64,000 nt of DNA, from the NCBI RefSeq assembly GCF_012844305.1, contig NZ_JABANE010000016.1:40413-104412 (forward strand), written 5' to 3'. The notes beneath the pieces were generated by a model that saw nothing but the letters and a program-made list of their open reading frames with translations, was not told the DNA's origin and did no database searches. Of the stretch, positions 1-7,750 are shown piece after piece (the first letter of the stretch is position 1; each line of letters begins with the position of its first letter). A program made the position numbers and the translations under genes. Source of the DNA: Flammeovirga aprica JL-4. GTDB lineage: Bacteria > Bacteroidota > Bacteroidia > Cytophagales > Flammeovirgaceae.

Positions 1-2
1 AA

Positions 3-401
3 AAACCTCAGTACGATGAGGATACAATGATCAACTGGATGAAGAAAGATCCTAAGAAGAACCGTTCGCATGTTTACCAATCTGAGAAAAAAGGCGGTAA
101 GTATGTGGAAACGTATTATCAAATGCTAGGAAGAGTGGGTGATAACTACTGTTTGGAGGTAATTCCGAAGACAGGTCGTTCGCACCAAATCCGTGCACAG
201 TTAGGTAACATTGCTTCTCCAATTGTTGGTGATATGAAATACGGTGCTCCAAAAAGAATCATGAAAGGTAAATTAATTTTCCTTCATGCGAGAGAATTGG
301 AATTTGAGCATCCTGTGAAAAAAACGCCTGTACGTTTTACGGCGAAACTTCCTGATCATGATGTGTGGAGAAACTTCACAGAAATGGCGGCAAGTATCTA
401 A
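3..401 (+). CDS. RluA-family rRNA/tRNA pseudouridine synthase, C-terminal part (runs off the left edge)
   Basis: The reading frame is open from the first bases of the window, so the gene starts upstream and the ATG at 27 is internal. The visible part reads as the end of an RluA/RluD-type catalytic domain, which isomerises uridine to pseudouridine in rRNA or tRNA. Visible landmarks are GRSHQIRAQL, the conserved HQIR-x-x-L segment of this family, then a G-D-x-K-Y-G segment and the closing stretch rich in H/F/E ('LHARELEFEHP'). The catalytic Asp motif lies outside the window. The substrate position (RluA, C, D or TruC type) cannot be decided from this fragment. A hairpin terminator follows at 433-478. 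Confidence 0.9.
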   Translation, partial: KPQYDEDTMINWMKKDPKKNRSHVYQSEKKGGKYVETYYQMLGRVGDNYCLEVIPKTGRSHQIRAQLGNIASPIVGDMKYGAPKRIMKGKLIFLHARELEFEHPVKKTPVRFTAKLPDHDVWRNFTEMAASI

Positions 402-414
402 TAAAAGAAGATAC

Positions 415-806
415 TTATTCACATAATATTAAAAACCTCTGTGTTTTCAGGATTGGAAATGCAGAGGTTTCTTTATTTTATCAACATTAGTGTTGGTAAC
501 TCTTGTTGGTAAGTGCAATTGTGAATAAGTCTCTTTTTGAGATTAAAATAGGTGTTTAGAAAATAAATAAGCAGGTGTTAGCATTGTGAATAACTTAATT
601 CACATTGTTGATTAAGCAAGTTAAATAATTATTAATCAACAATTTATAATGTTGATAATATTTTGAAAAACTACTTATTCACATTAATGTTAGTTGCTTA
701 AGTATTGGAAGGTCAAAAAAGAACTTATTATAGATTTCTGTTCTTAAGTTCAAAGAAATAGTAGAATGTTGGTAAGATTGAATTCGTTAAATAATAGATA
801 TTCACA
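415..806. other. Candidate replication origin (cluster of DnaA boxes) in a 488-bp intergenic region
   Basis: The gene-free stretch 402-889 holds four perfect TTATNCACA boxes, all reading TTATTCACA: 415-423 (+), 520-528 (-), 585-593 (-) and 675-683 (+). Two more have one mismatch: 596-604 (+) and 798-806 (+). GTTGGTAA occurs three times (492-499, 505-512, 768-775). A 12-bp inverted repeat (604-615 with 632-643) lies in a very AT-rich core at about 605-670 that could be an unwinding element. DnaA boxes recruit the initiator at oriC. By rough base composition, only a handful of perfect boxes would be expected by chance in the whole 64 kb. dnaA itself is not in the window, and in Bacteroidota it often is not next to oriC. 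A DnaA-titration locus is the alternative. Confidence 0.6.
433..478 (+). terminator. Terminator after the RluA-family gene
   Basis: AAACCTCTG at 433-441 pairs with CAGAGGTTT at 462-470, followed by a T-rich tail. The 20-base loop is long, so this is a moderately strong intrinsic terminator. Confidence 0.6.
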
Positions 807-832
807 CTCATAAAACCGTATTCTTTAAAAAC

Positions 833-862
833 GAAAAACCCTAAGCTTGATCAACTTAGGGT
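833..862 (-). terminator. Terminator of the head-GIN lipoprotein gene
   Basis: ACCCTAAG at 838-845 pairs with CTTAGGGT at 855-862. Read on the minus strand the stem is followed by a T-run, 28 bases after the stop of the 890-1624 gene. Confidence 0.7.
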
Positions 863-889
863 AATATTAAATATGTGAATTGTAATTAG

Positions 890-1624
890 TTATAAAATAG
901 AAGTAGGATCACCTTCCACTTTTACAGTTCCACTACCAGAATTTCGAATGTATAAAACACCATCACAGTGTACATGTACATTACCTGAACCTGCGTTTGT
1001 CACACTCACATCTTTTGAAATAAGTTGATCAGCATTCAAATCTCCAGAACCTTCCAATTTTGCATTCAATGCATTGTTTGTCCCATATAGAGAAATGTCT
1101 CCACTTCCGCTTCTTGTAGCAGTCACAGTATTTGTTGTTATTTTTTCGACATTAATATTTCCTGAACCATCAAGTTTAATATCAATAGTATTAGCAACCT
1201 GTGAAGCATCTTCAACAGTGATATCACCACTTCCTGCTATCTTAAGTGCCAACTCATCAGATTGAAGATTATAAACAACAGCCTTTCCACTCCCATTCAC
1301 ATTTACTCTATTTAAAGAAGCAACATTGAGATAAAGATTGAAGTCATAATTTTTGAAATTCTTCTCAAAATCAATGAATAAAATCCCATTGCGAACATTA
1401 TAGGATAAATGATCCATTACTTCTTGTTGTGTCACTACAGTTGCAGATTGATTATCGCTTTGATCAATGACAACATCACCGGCCAAGTTTAATTCAATTC
1501 CAGTTATTGTTTCTTCTATTTCTAAATCAAATGTCTTCTTTGGAGATCCTGCAACATTTTCAGAGATATTACAACTAGAAAATAAAACAATTGAACTAAG
1601 TAGAATTAAAATTAAGTTTCTCAT
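890..1624 (-). CDS. Head-GIN domain (DUF2807) lipoprotein
   Basis: This 244-residue protein starts with a lipoprotein signal peptide: a basic start, a hydrophobic stretch, then FSSC with Cys18 as the lipidation site. It is therefore probably anchored in an envelope membrane. The rest is a right-handed beta-helix type 'head GIN' domain: Gly-Ser-Gly recurs about every 20 residues (GSGKAVV, GSGDITV, GSGNINV, GSGDISL, GSGDLNA, GSGNVHV, GSGTVKV). These proteins are common in Bacteroidota and are often labelled putative autotransporter adhesins, but no function is established. The gene stands alone and is divergent from the membrane-protein/regulator locus. The start is well fixed by the signal peptide. 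Confidence 0.88.
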   Translation of the reverse strand: MRNLILILLSSIVLFSSCNISENVAGSPKKTFDLEIEETITGIELNLAGDVVIDQSDNQSATVVTQQEVMDHLSYNVRNGILFIDFEKNFKNYDFNLYLNVASLNRVNVNGSGKAVVYNLQSDELALKIAGSGDITVEDASQVANTIDIKLDGSGNINVEKITTNTVTATRSGSGDISLYGTNNALNAKLEGSGDLNADQLISKDVSVTNAGSGNVHVHCDGVLYIRNSGSGTVKVEGDPTSIL

Positions 1625-1906
1625 TTTTTATAGTTTATAAAATTATTATGGTTTACATCATGATGACACGCCGAGGGAATTTTACCCCTATTGTAAGATC
1701 AAAATTAATTTAACTGATAGCCTTTTTGTCAGATTATCAGTGTTTTATTATTTGTTTTTTTAACGATTTAGCTTGTAAGTCAGTTTTACATAAAAAGGGC
1801 AAGTAGTTACAAGAAATGTTTTTTATAGCATAATTAATCTTGAAATGTAGTTATCCCTAAGTACTGTTTTTCTTGTTGAATTTTGAAAATTAAAAATATA
1901 TTCACT

Positions 1907-1925
1907 TACTTTGGATTACAAAGTA
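1907..1925 (+). promoter_or_regulatory. Operator-like palindrome, copy 1
   Basis: TACTTTG-GATTA-CAAAGTA is a perfect 7-bp inverted repeat ending 6 bases before the ATG at 1932. Its left arm overlaps a possible -7 element (TTACTTTG, 7 of 8 to TAnnTTTG), with TTTG at 1882-1885 twenty bases upstream. The same palindrome recurs at 2840-2858 and 2996-3012. The remainder of the 1625-1906 gap shows only a short ATCATGAT palindrome near 1657 and nothing else I can name. Confidence 0.65.
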
Positions 1926-1931
1926 CTTTTT

Positions 1932-2537
1932 ATGAAAGAACAAGATTACATCAACGACTTAAAAGAAATCAAGGATATTATGAACCGTTCATCTCGGTTT
2001 ATCTCCTTGAGTGGCCTCTCTGGAATCAGTGCTGGGATTTGTGCATTAGTAGGAGCATACTTCGCTTATGATATTCTATATAATATCGGTTATGAAAGAA
2101 ATATTATAAGTGAAAAAAAGATTGATGCCCTTATCATCACCGGTGCAGTAACATTATTGGCGGCGATTGGTTCTGCTTTATATTTTACATTTTCTGAAGC
2201 AAAGAAAAACGGTCAGAAACTATGGGACCTTCAAGCGAAAAGGTTATTGATCAATTTGATGATACCACTGGCAACGGGTGGTTTACTGACATTGGCTTTA
2301 GTAGCAAAAGGGTTTATTGGTTTAGCCGCTCCTCTGACTTTGATTTTTTATGGGCTTGCACTCGTGAATGCTAGTAAATATACCATCTCAGAACTACGTG
2401 GTCTTGGGATAATTGAAATAATTTTAGGACTTTTGGCGACGCAATTTATTGGATACGGTTTATGGTTCTGGACAATAGGCTTTGGATTCTTGCATATTGC
2501 ATATGGTCTATACATGTATTTTAATCCTCAAAAGTGA
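1932..2537 (+). CDS. Four-to-six-helix membrane protein of unknown function, cotranscribed with a winged-helix regulator
   Basis: The protein has 201 residues from the ATG at 1932. A longer TTG start at 1911 would place the start inside the palindromic operator, so I prefer 1932. The first about 20 residues are charged and cytoplasmic-looking (MKEQDYINDLKEIKDIM). They are followed by several hydrophobic segments (SGISAGICALVGAYFAYDIL, ALIITGAVTLLAAIGSALYF and others) up to the C-terminus. I do not recognise a named family. The stop codon overlaps the GTG start of the regulator (GTGA at 2534-2537), so the two are translationally coupled. In related genomes this kind of membrane protein plus small regulator pair is frequent. 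Sensing or transport roles are guesses. Confidence 0.8.
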   Translation: MKEQDYINDLKEIKDIMNRSSRFISLSGLSGISAGICALVGAYFAYDILYNIGYERNIISEKKIDALIITGAVTLLAAIGSALYFTFSEAKKNGQKLWDLQAKRLLINLMIPLATGGLLTLALVAKGFIGLAAPLTLIFYGLALVNASKYTISELRGLGIIEIILGLLATQFIGYGLWFWTIGFGFLHIAYGLYMYFNPQK

Positions 2538-2824
2538 AAGACTTATTAAACAATTTAAATAAAGCATTTGAAAATAAAGTTCGATTGGGAATTATGGCGG
2601 CACTTGTTGTAAATGAGTACCTGGATTTTAATTCCCTCAAAGAACTGCTCGGTGTCACAGATGGCAACTTGGCGAGTCACTTGAAGTATTTGGAGAAAAA
2701 TGAGTTTGTTTCGGTGAGAAAAGAGTTTTTGAACCGTAAACCCAATACCAAATATTCTGCTACCAATGAGGGTAAAGTGGCTTTCCAAAAACATATTAAA
2801 GCCATTGAAGATTTACTAAAATAA
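2534..2824 (+). CDS. Winged-helix transcriptional regulator (ArsR/MarR-like, HTH_34 type)
   Basis: This is a 96-residue single-domain DNA-binding protein. The core reads as a winged helix: an N-terminal helix (NKAFENKVRLGIMAALV), then FNSLKELLGVTDGNLASHLKYLEK as the helix-turn-helix with its recognition helix, then a wing (KEFLNRKPNTKYSATNEG) and a C-terminal helix for dimerisation. The start is GTG at 2534, overlapping the previous stop by four bases, so expression is coupled to the membrane protein. No metal-binding Cys cluster or ligand domain is present. Palindromes ACTTTG-N5-CAAAGT occur before its own operon, just after its stop, and before the radical SAM gene. That makes it the obvious candidate for their binding protein, by inference. 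In many Bacteroidota a regulator of this kind lies near creD, as here. Confidence 0.88.
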   Translation: MKDLLNNLNKAFENKVRLGIMAALVVNEYLDFNSLKELLGVTDGNLASHLKYLEKNEFVSVRKEFLNRKPNTKYSATNEGKVAFQKHIKAIEDLLK

Positions 2825-2839
2825 AAAATTTTAAACTAT

Positions 2840-2858
2840 TACTTTGTATTTCAAAGTA
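2840..2858 (+). promoter_or_regulatory. Operator-like palindrome, copy 2
   Basis: TACTTTG-TATTT-CAAAGTA is a perfect 7-bp inverted repeat, 15 bases after the regulator stop and 18 before the small ORF at 2877. It shares CAAAGTACTTTT with the other two copies. The left arm again overlaps TTACTTTG, a near match to the Bacteroidota -7 element. Confidence 0.65.
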
Positions 2859-2876
2859 CTTTTAAATTATACAATT

Positions 2877-2975
2877 ATGTACAAAAACTTATTTCGAAGA
2901 GAAGAAAAAATACTCAAAAGAAGGTTAGATAAAGTGGTACTTCAAGTGATGCTAAGGCATTGGTTAACCTTTTAA
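2877..2975 (+). CDS. Possible 32-residue basic microprotein
   Basis: An ATG-started frame of 33 codons (MYKNLFRREEKILKRRLD and onward, ending HWLTF) lies exactly between operator copies 2 and 3. It has its own operator-type promoter 18 bases upstream. The product would be one amphipathic, Arg/Lys-rich helix. No family is recognised. The ORF could instead be the untranslated body of a short transcript. Its placement between two identical regulatory sites is the only argument for expression. Confidence 0.35.
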   Translation: MYKNLFRREEKILKRRLDKVVLQVMLRHWLTF

Positions 2976-2995
2976 TGTAAAAATTTTATCCATTC

Positions 2996-3012
2996 ACTTT
3001 GTAATTCAAAGT
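2996..3012 (+). promoter_or_regulatory. Operator-like palindrome, copy 3
   Basis: ACTTTG-TAATT-CAAAGT, a 6-bp inverted repeat, is followed by ACTTTT as in the other copies. It ends 14 bases before the ATG of the radical SAM gene, where bound protein would block or overlap transcription initiation. Confidence 0.65.
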
Positions 3013-3026
3013 ACTTTTAGAAAACT

Positions 3027-4490
3027 ATGAAAGTAAAAATGATATTGCCGGCATTGGCAGAAGCTGAAAGTCCTTTTTGGAGACCAATCAAATACTCTTT
3101 ATTTCCACCATTAGGTTTAGCCACTTTAGCTTCTTATCTCTCTTCAGAAGATGAAATTGATCTTCAAGATCAGCATGTAGAAACACTGAACTTGGATGAT
3201 GAGCCCGACCTTGTAGTTATTCAAGTTTATATCACCAATGCATATCGCTCCTATAAAATTGCCAATCACTATAGAGCAAAAGGAGCTTATGTGGTGCTTG
3301 GTGGTTTGCATGTGACTTCTCTTCCTGATGAAGCGGCACCACATGCTGATTCTCTTTTTTTAGGACCGGGGGAAGAAACTTTTCCTCAATTTCTCAAAGA
3401 CTTCAAAAACAAAAGACCTCAGAAAAGGTATTTCTCATCCGTCAGAACGCTTGTTGGAGCTCCGCCGATTAGACGGGACTTAATTAAAAGAGAACGTTAC
3501 CTCGTTCCTAATTCAATTGTAGTGACCAGAGGTTGTCCTCATCATTGCGATTTCTGTTATAAAGATGCCTTTTTTGAAGGAGGAAAAGGCTTTTATACAC
3601 AACAAGTAGATGATGCATTAGCAGAAATTGACCGTTTGCCAGGTAAGCATTTGTACTTTTTGGATGATCACCTTTTAGGTAATGCAAAGTTTGCCACTGA
3701 ATTATTTGATGGAATGAAAGGAATGAACAGAGTATTCCAAGGAGCGGCCACAATTGATTCCATTTTAAGAGGAAACCTAATAGAAAAAGCAGCGGAAGCT
3801 GGCTTAAGAAGCTTATTTGTAGGATTTGAGACCTTTTCCCCAGAAAACTTAAAACAAAGCAACAAAAAGCAAAATTTACAAAAAGACTATAAGAAGGCGG
3901 TTCAAAGACTACATTCTTTAGGAATTATGATCAATGGCAGTTTTGTTTTCGGGCTGGATGATGATGACAAAGATGTGTTTAAAAGAACGGTAGATTGGGG
4001 CGTAGAGAATGGAATTACTACTTCTACTTATCATGTTTTGACGCCTTATCCCGGAACTAAACTCTTTAAAGACATGGAAAGCAGTGGCCGTATCATTACT
4101 AGAAATTGGGATAAGTATGATACTAGAAATGTCGTTTACCAAACCAATAAACTTACGGCTGAGGAATTAAAAGAAGGCTATGATTGGGCGTATAAAGAGT
4201 TTTATGCTTGGTCCAATATTCTAAAGGGAAGTCTCAGTCATAATGCGCATAAGCACAAACTAAAACATTTGCTGTACAGTGGTGGATGGAAAAAATTTGA
4301 ACCGCTTTGGAACTTCATCATTAAATCTAGAAATCTCAATAACATGCTTCCACTTCTAGAGTCAATTTTATCAAAAGTGAACTATAAAGAAAACAAAGCA
4401 ATTGAGCTGATCACACCAAAGCAAAGAAGTATTTCAAGTCGTTCAAAAGTGATAATTAAGGCTTTGAACAAGCAAATAACAGTCTCATAG
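3027..4490 (+). CDS. B12-binding-type radical SAM protein
   Basis: The protein has 487 residues. The N-terminal about 150 residues form a Rossmann-like cobalamin-binding-type domain (FPPLGLATLASYL, then DLVVIQVYITNAYRSYKIANHYR and VVLGGLHVTSLPDEA). The radical SAM domain follows, with the [4Fe-4S] motif RGCPHHCDFCY (Cys170, Cys174, Cys177) that cleaves S-adenosylmethionine to a 5'-deoxyadenosyl radical. The cobalamin-ligand motif DxHxxG appears as DQHVET, lacking the glycine, so base-off B12 binding is uncertain. The C-terminal about 120 residues are variable. The substrate is unknown. Relatives include BchE-, HpnJ- and PhpK-like enzymes acting on lipids, porphyrins or natural products. Operator copy 3 sits 14 bases upstream, so it is probably controlled together with the regulator; creD follows 81 bases later. 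Confidence 0.85.
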   Translation: MKVKMILPALAEAESPFWRPIKYSLFPPLGLATLASYLSSEDEIDLQDQHVETLNLDDEPDLVVIQVYITNAYRSYKIANHYRAKGAYVVLGGLHVTSLPDEAAPHADSLFLGPGEETFPQFLKDFKNKRPQKRYFSSVRTLVGAPPIRRDLIKRERYLVPNSIVVTRGCPHHCDFCYKDAFFEGGKGFYTQQVDDALAEIDRLPGKHLYFLDDHLLGNAKFATELFDGMKGMNRVFQGAATIDSILRGNLIEKAAEAGLRSLFVGFETFSPENLKQSNKKQNLQKDYKKAVQRLHSLGIMINGSFVFGLDDDDKDVFKRTVDWGVENGITTSTYHVLTPYPGTKLFKDMESSGRIITRNWDKYDTRNVVYQTNKLTAEELKEGYDWAYKEFYAWSNILKGSLSHNAHKHKLKHLLYSGGWKKFEPLWNFIIKSRNLNNMLPLLESILSKVNYKENKAIELITPKQRSISSRSKVIIKALNKQITVS

Positions 4491-4571
4491 ACTAAAGCAT
4501 AACACTTTTAAAAACGAGTTAAAAAATTACTCATTAAACAAATTATTATATAAAATTTTAATCTAATTATT

Positions 4572-5927
4572 ATGGAACAACAACAAAATCAAAAGCCTCA
4601 AAGAAGTTGGGCAAAGAACACGGTAATGGTCAAAGTGGGTATTATTACTATTTTAATGCTGTTATTATTAATACCACTTTCTATGATTGAATCCATTATT
4701 TATGAAAGGGAAAATATGAATAGAAAAGCCATTAAAGAGGTGTCTTCAAAATGGTCAAATGAACAGGTGGTGAAAGGGCCAATTCTAACAGTTCCCATGT
4801 TGATGGAAAGAGAGAATCAAGAGGGAGAAGTGATAGAATATATAAAGTACTGGTATTTGTTGCCTAAAGAACTGAAGATTGATGGTGATGTAGATCCAAG
4901 ATCATTAAATAGAGGTATTTACGATATTATAGTGTACTCTTCTAATTTAGATGTAAAAGGACAATTTGATTTAAAGTCAATTCCCAAACCTAGCGATCTG
5001 AAAGAAATACAATTGGATAAAGCATTTCTCACAGTTGGAATTAATGATCTAAGAGGAATTAAGAATCAAATTAAAGTCAAATGGAATGATACTACCTTGG
5101 ATATTGAACCAGGAAGTAGAATACCAGAATTAGTAGAAAGTGGTGTTACAATTCCCGTTACACTTTCAGAAGAGGGGCAATCAAAATATGATTTCAGTTT
5201 TAATTTGGTACTGCAAGGAAGTCAAAACCTCTCTTTTATTCCACTTGGGGCAACCACTCAAGTAAGCATGCATTCAAAATGGGACTCACCAAGTTTTGTC
5301 GGCAACTTTCTCCCTGATACTAGAGAGGTGACAGAAGAAGGTTTTACAGCAAAATGGACAGTTCTGCAGTTGAACAGAAACTTTCCTCTTCAATGGATAT
5401 CAGGTGAATTCAAACAATACAGCAACTTTGATCAATCAGCTTTTGGGGTGGACTTACTGATCCCTGTCAATGACTATCAAACTTCCATGCGTTCTGCTAA
5501 GTATGGAGCCATGACCATTGCATTAACCTTTTTGATTTTCTTTTTGGTGGAAGTGATCAATAAAACAAGAATTCACCCTTTACAATATGCCATGGTGGGG
5601 ATTGCCCTCTGTTTGTTTTATACATTATTAGTATCGATCTCAGAACACAGTTCTTTCAACCTTGCTTTTGGAATTGCTTCAGTAGCTATTGTAAGTATGA
5701 TTTCATTATACTCCTTGAGTTTATTTAAAAACAAGAAACTGTCATTAATGTTGATGCTGATCTTATTCGGAATTTATACCTTCTTATTTATCACATTACA
5801 AATGGTAGATTATGCATTACTGATGGGGAGTATTGGATTGACAATGATCTTGGGGGCAACGATGTTCTACACAAGAAAAATCAATTGGTATCAATTAAAT
5901 CTTACACCTACAACAAGTGTGAGTTAG
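4572..5927 (+). CDS. creD: Inner-membrane protein CreD (cell envelope integrity)
   Basis: The 451 residues match the CreD length and layout. There is a cytoplasmic N-terminus ending in a basic patch (KPQRSWAKNTVMVKVG), one transmembrane helix at about 22-42, then a 270-residue periplasmic domain rich in beta strands. Five or six packed transmembrane helices fill about residue 313 to the end. The short motif SMIESIIYERE after helix 1 is typical of the family. CreD is linked to envelope stress and beta-lactam response in proteobacteria, and its biochemical role is not settled. In Bacteroidota it is usually next to a small winged-helix regulator, which fits the gene at 2534. No copy of the palindrome is found directly upstream, so it may be read through from the radical SAM gene. 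Confidence 0.9.
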   Translation: MEQQQNQKPQRSWAKNTVMVKVGIITILMLLLLIPLSMIESIIYERENMNRKAIKEVSSKWSNEQVVKGPILTVPMLMERENQEGEVIEYIKYWYLLPKELKIDGDVDPRSLNRGIYDIIVYSSNLDVKGQFDLKSIPKPSDLKEIQLDKAFLTVGINDLRGIKNQIKVKWNDTTLDIEPGSRIPELVESGVTIPVTLSEEGQSKYDFSFNLVLQGSQNLSFIPLGATTQVSMHSKWDSPSFVGNFLPDTREVTEEGFTAKWTVLQLNRNFPLQWISGEFKQYSNFDQSAFGVDLLIPVNDYQTSMRSAKYGAMTIALTFLIFFLVEVINKTRIHPLQYAMVGIALCLFYTLLVSISEHSSFNLAFGIASVAIVSMISLYSLSLFKNKKLSLMLMLILFGIYTFLFITLQMVDYALLMGSIGLTMILGATMFYTRKINWYQLNLTPTTSVS

Positions 5928-5935
5928 AAATATAA

Positions 5936-5968
5936 AAAGATCAGGCTAATAATATCAGCCTGATCTTT
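5936..5968. terminator. Bidirectional terminator between creD and olsF
   Basis: AAAGATCAGGCT (5936-5947) pairs perfectly with AGCCTGATCTTT (5957-5968) around a 9-base loop, between two convergent genes. Confidence 0.7.
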
Positions 5969-6025
5969 GATCATGTTGAACGATTTGATAAGTATTTGAG
6001 CTGTTGAAAGTACAGACTCAACCAC

Positions 6026-7750
6026 TTAATTTAATTGATTGGTTACTTTTTGAGGTATGTTAAGAACGTCTACCAGAATAAATCCATCTAAGCAATTGTT
6101 GAATTTAGGATCAGTATTAAAACCGATGATTTTGCCATTCAATTTGATATACTGACGGATCAAAACCGGTACTTTGTATTTTTTAGAATCAATTTCCATT
6201 AATAATTTGTCCAGTTCATTGATGTTGAAATATTCTTTGTTCGTCAATTCATCAATGAACTCTTGCACATTGGAAGTGATTTTATATTTCTTTCTAGGTT
6301 TGATCAGATGTGAAAGTTCGTGATCATATAAGAACTTGTGTGAGTAATAAATGATCGCATCTTTTGATGCATCAGAATAGTCGTTGCTTATACTTACAGA
6401 ACCGAACATGTATCTGTAATGAGGATTTCTTTTCAAGTAAATATTGATGCCTTTCCAGAGAAAGAATAATGGGAAGGCATCTTTTTGCTTCTCTTTGATG
6501 ACAAATGACCTTCCAAGTTCAATACCTTGCTTTAAAATAGAAGTAAACTCTTTTTTAAACTTGAAAAGGGTATTGGTATAAAATCCTTTTTTACCAACAA
6601 ATTCCATGATCTCATCTCCTTTACCGATTCTGTAAGACCCAATCACACGGCTTTCCTCCTTATCCCAAATAAATAAATGCTGGTAATATTCATCAAAACG
6701 GTCCAAATCAATAGAGTGGTTTGTCCCCTCTCCTACGTCTCTAAACGTTTTTTCTCGGAGTCTTCCAATTTCAAGAAGTAGATAAGGAATTTCTTCAGAA
6801 GGACAGATATATACATCATATTGTTTCTGACTGAAAAGAAGTGAAGAAGGCGAAAGATCATTGATTTCACTTTCTAAAACCTCTTTCGGAATAGGCTGGA
6901 ATAAGGGTTCAGCTTCTGTTTTTATCTTTTTATTGGGCTTCAGGAATTTTTGAGATTTCAATCCTTCCCCTAATAAGTATGTTTTATTTCTTAAATATGA
7001 ACTTACTTCCTCAATTGTTTCGTACTGCTGATAATCCTTCGGTTGAATGGGCTGACCGATTCTAATTTTCACCTTGTTCCCTTTCTTATTTAAGAATTCC
7101 TTCGGGATCTGCATAGTTCTCAACGAAGGATGCACTTTTCCTAGCAGGTGGAACATCCAGCTGTTTACACCATGAAAGTAAACAGGAAGTACAGATATAT
7201 TTGCATTTTGAATTAAGCGAATAGACGATTTTGTCCAAGGTCTATCTTCAATTCTTTTATTACTGTTATAATAGGTAGAAACTTCACCAGCTGGAAAAAG
7301 GCCAATAGAATTACCTTCTTCCAAGGTTTTCATCACTTTAGAGGTAGCATTGAGCTGTTTTTTATGGAATGGATCGACACTGATAAATAAATCTTGGAAG
7401 GGTTTCATGACTTCCAGAAAGTGGTTGGCAGTGACTTTGAAATCCGGTCGAACCTTATTCATCATCAAGAGTAATAACACACCATCAAGCAATCCATAAG
7501 GGTGATTGGATATACTTATAAACGCACCTTCTTTAGGGATTTTAGCAAGGTCTTCATCACTGACTTCAAAGGAGATATTGAGCATATCCAATGATTTCTC
7601 AATCAATTCAATTCCTTCAAAACGAGAGAGTTCAGTATACATCTCATTGATGGCAGAAAGCCCTAAGGTTTTCATGATTAACTCAGTTACTAATTTGTTA
7701 GTACCAAGTTCTTTCATCATTGTTTCAGTTGGTATTATTTCAGCTTGCAT
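6026..7750 (-). CDS. olsF: Bifunctional acyltransferase for aminolipid synthesis (OlsF type)
   Basis: The 574-residue protein is two enzymes in one. Residues about 60-260 are a PlsC-like 1-acyl-glycerophosphate acyltransferase domain, with the acyltransferase histidine in SNHPYGLLDG (His83, Asp89) and the later block GLFPAGEVS. Residues about 300-570 resemble the GNAT-like N-acyltransferase OlsB/hemolysin domain (LLEIGRLREKTFRDVGEGTN, LFIWDKEESRVIGSYRIG). OlsF enzymes of Flavobacterium and Serratia N-acylate ornithine with a 3-hydroxyacyl chain and then O-acylate the lyso-lipid, giving membrane ornithine lipids. Glycine lipids made by the related Gls proteins are an alternative product. The gene is monocistronic, convergent with creD, and divergent from the flavin reductase across a 596-bp gap. 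Confidence 0.8.
   Translation of the reverse strand: MQAEIIPTETMMKELGTNKLVTELIMKTLGLSAINEMYTELSRFEGIELIEKSLDMLNISFEVSDEDLAKIPKEGAFISISNHPYGLLDGVLLLLMMNKVRPDFKVTANHFLEVMKPFQDLFISVDPFHKKQLNATSKVMKTLEEGNSIGLFPAGEVSTYYNSNKRIEDRPWTKSSIRLIQNANISVLPVYFHGVNSWMFHLLGKVHPSLRTMQIPKEFLNKKGNKVKIRIGQPIQPKDYQQYETIEEVSSYLRNKTYLLGEGLKSQKFLKPNKKIKTEAEPLFQPIPKEVLESEINDLSPSSLLFSQKQYDVYICPSEEIPYLLLEIGRLREKTFRDVGEGTNHSIDLDRFDEYYQHLFIWDKEESRVIGSYRIGKGDEIMEFVGKKGFYTNTLFKFKKEFTSILKQGIELGRSFVIKEKQKDAFPLFFLWKGINIYLKRNPHYRYMFGSVSISNDYSDASKDAIIYYSHKFLYDHELSHLIKPRKKYKITSNVQEFIDELTNKEYFNINELDKLLMEIDSKKYKVPVLIRQYIKLNGKIIGFNTDPKFNNCLDGFILVDVLNIPQKVTNQLN

Noticed and set aside
950..1270. Regular short repeats in the head-GIN gene that could look like CRISPR or minisatellite units
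   Set aside because: They are the codons of Gly-Ser-Gly beta-helix repeats. Spacing varies and there are no identical direct repeats.
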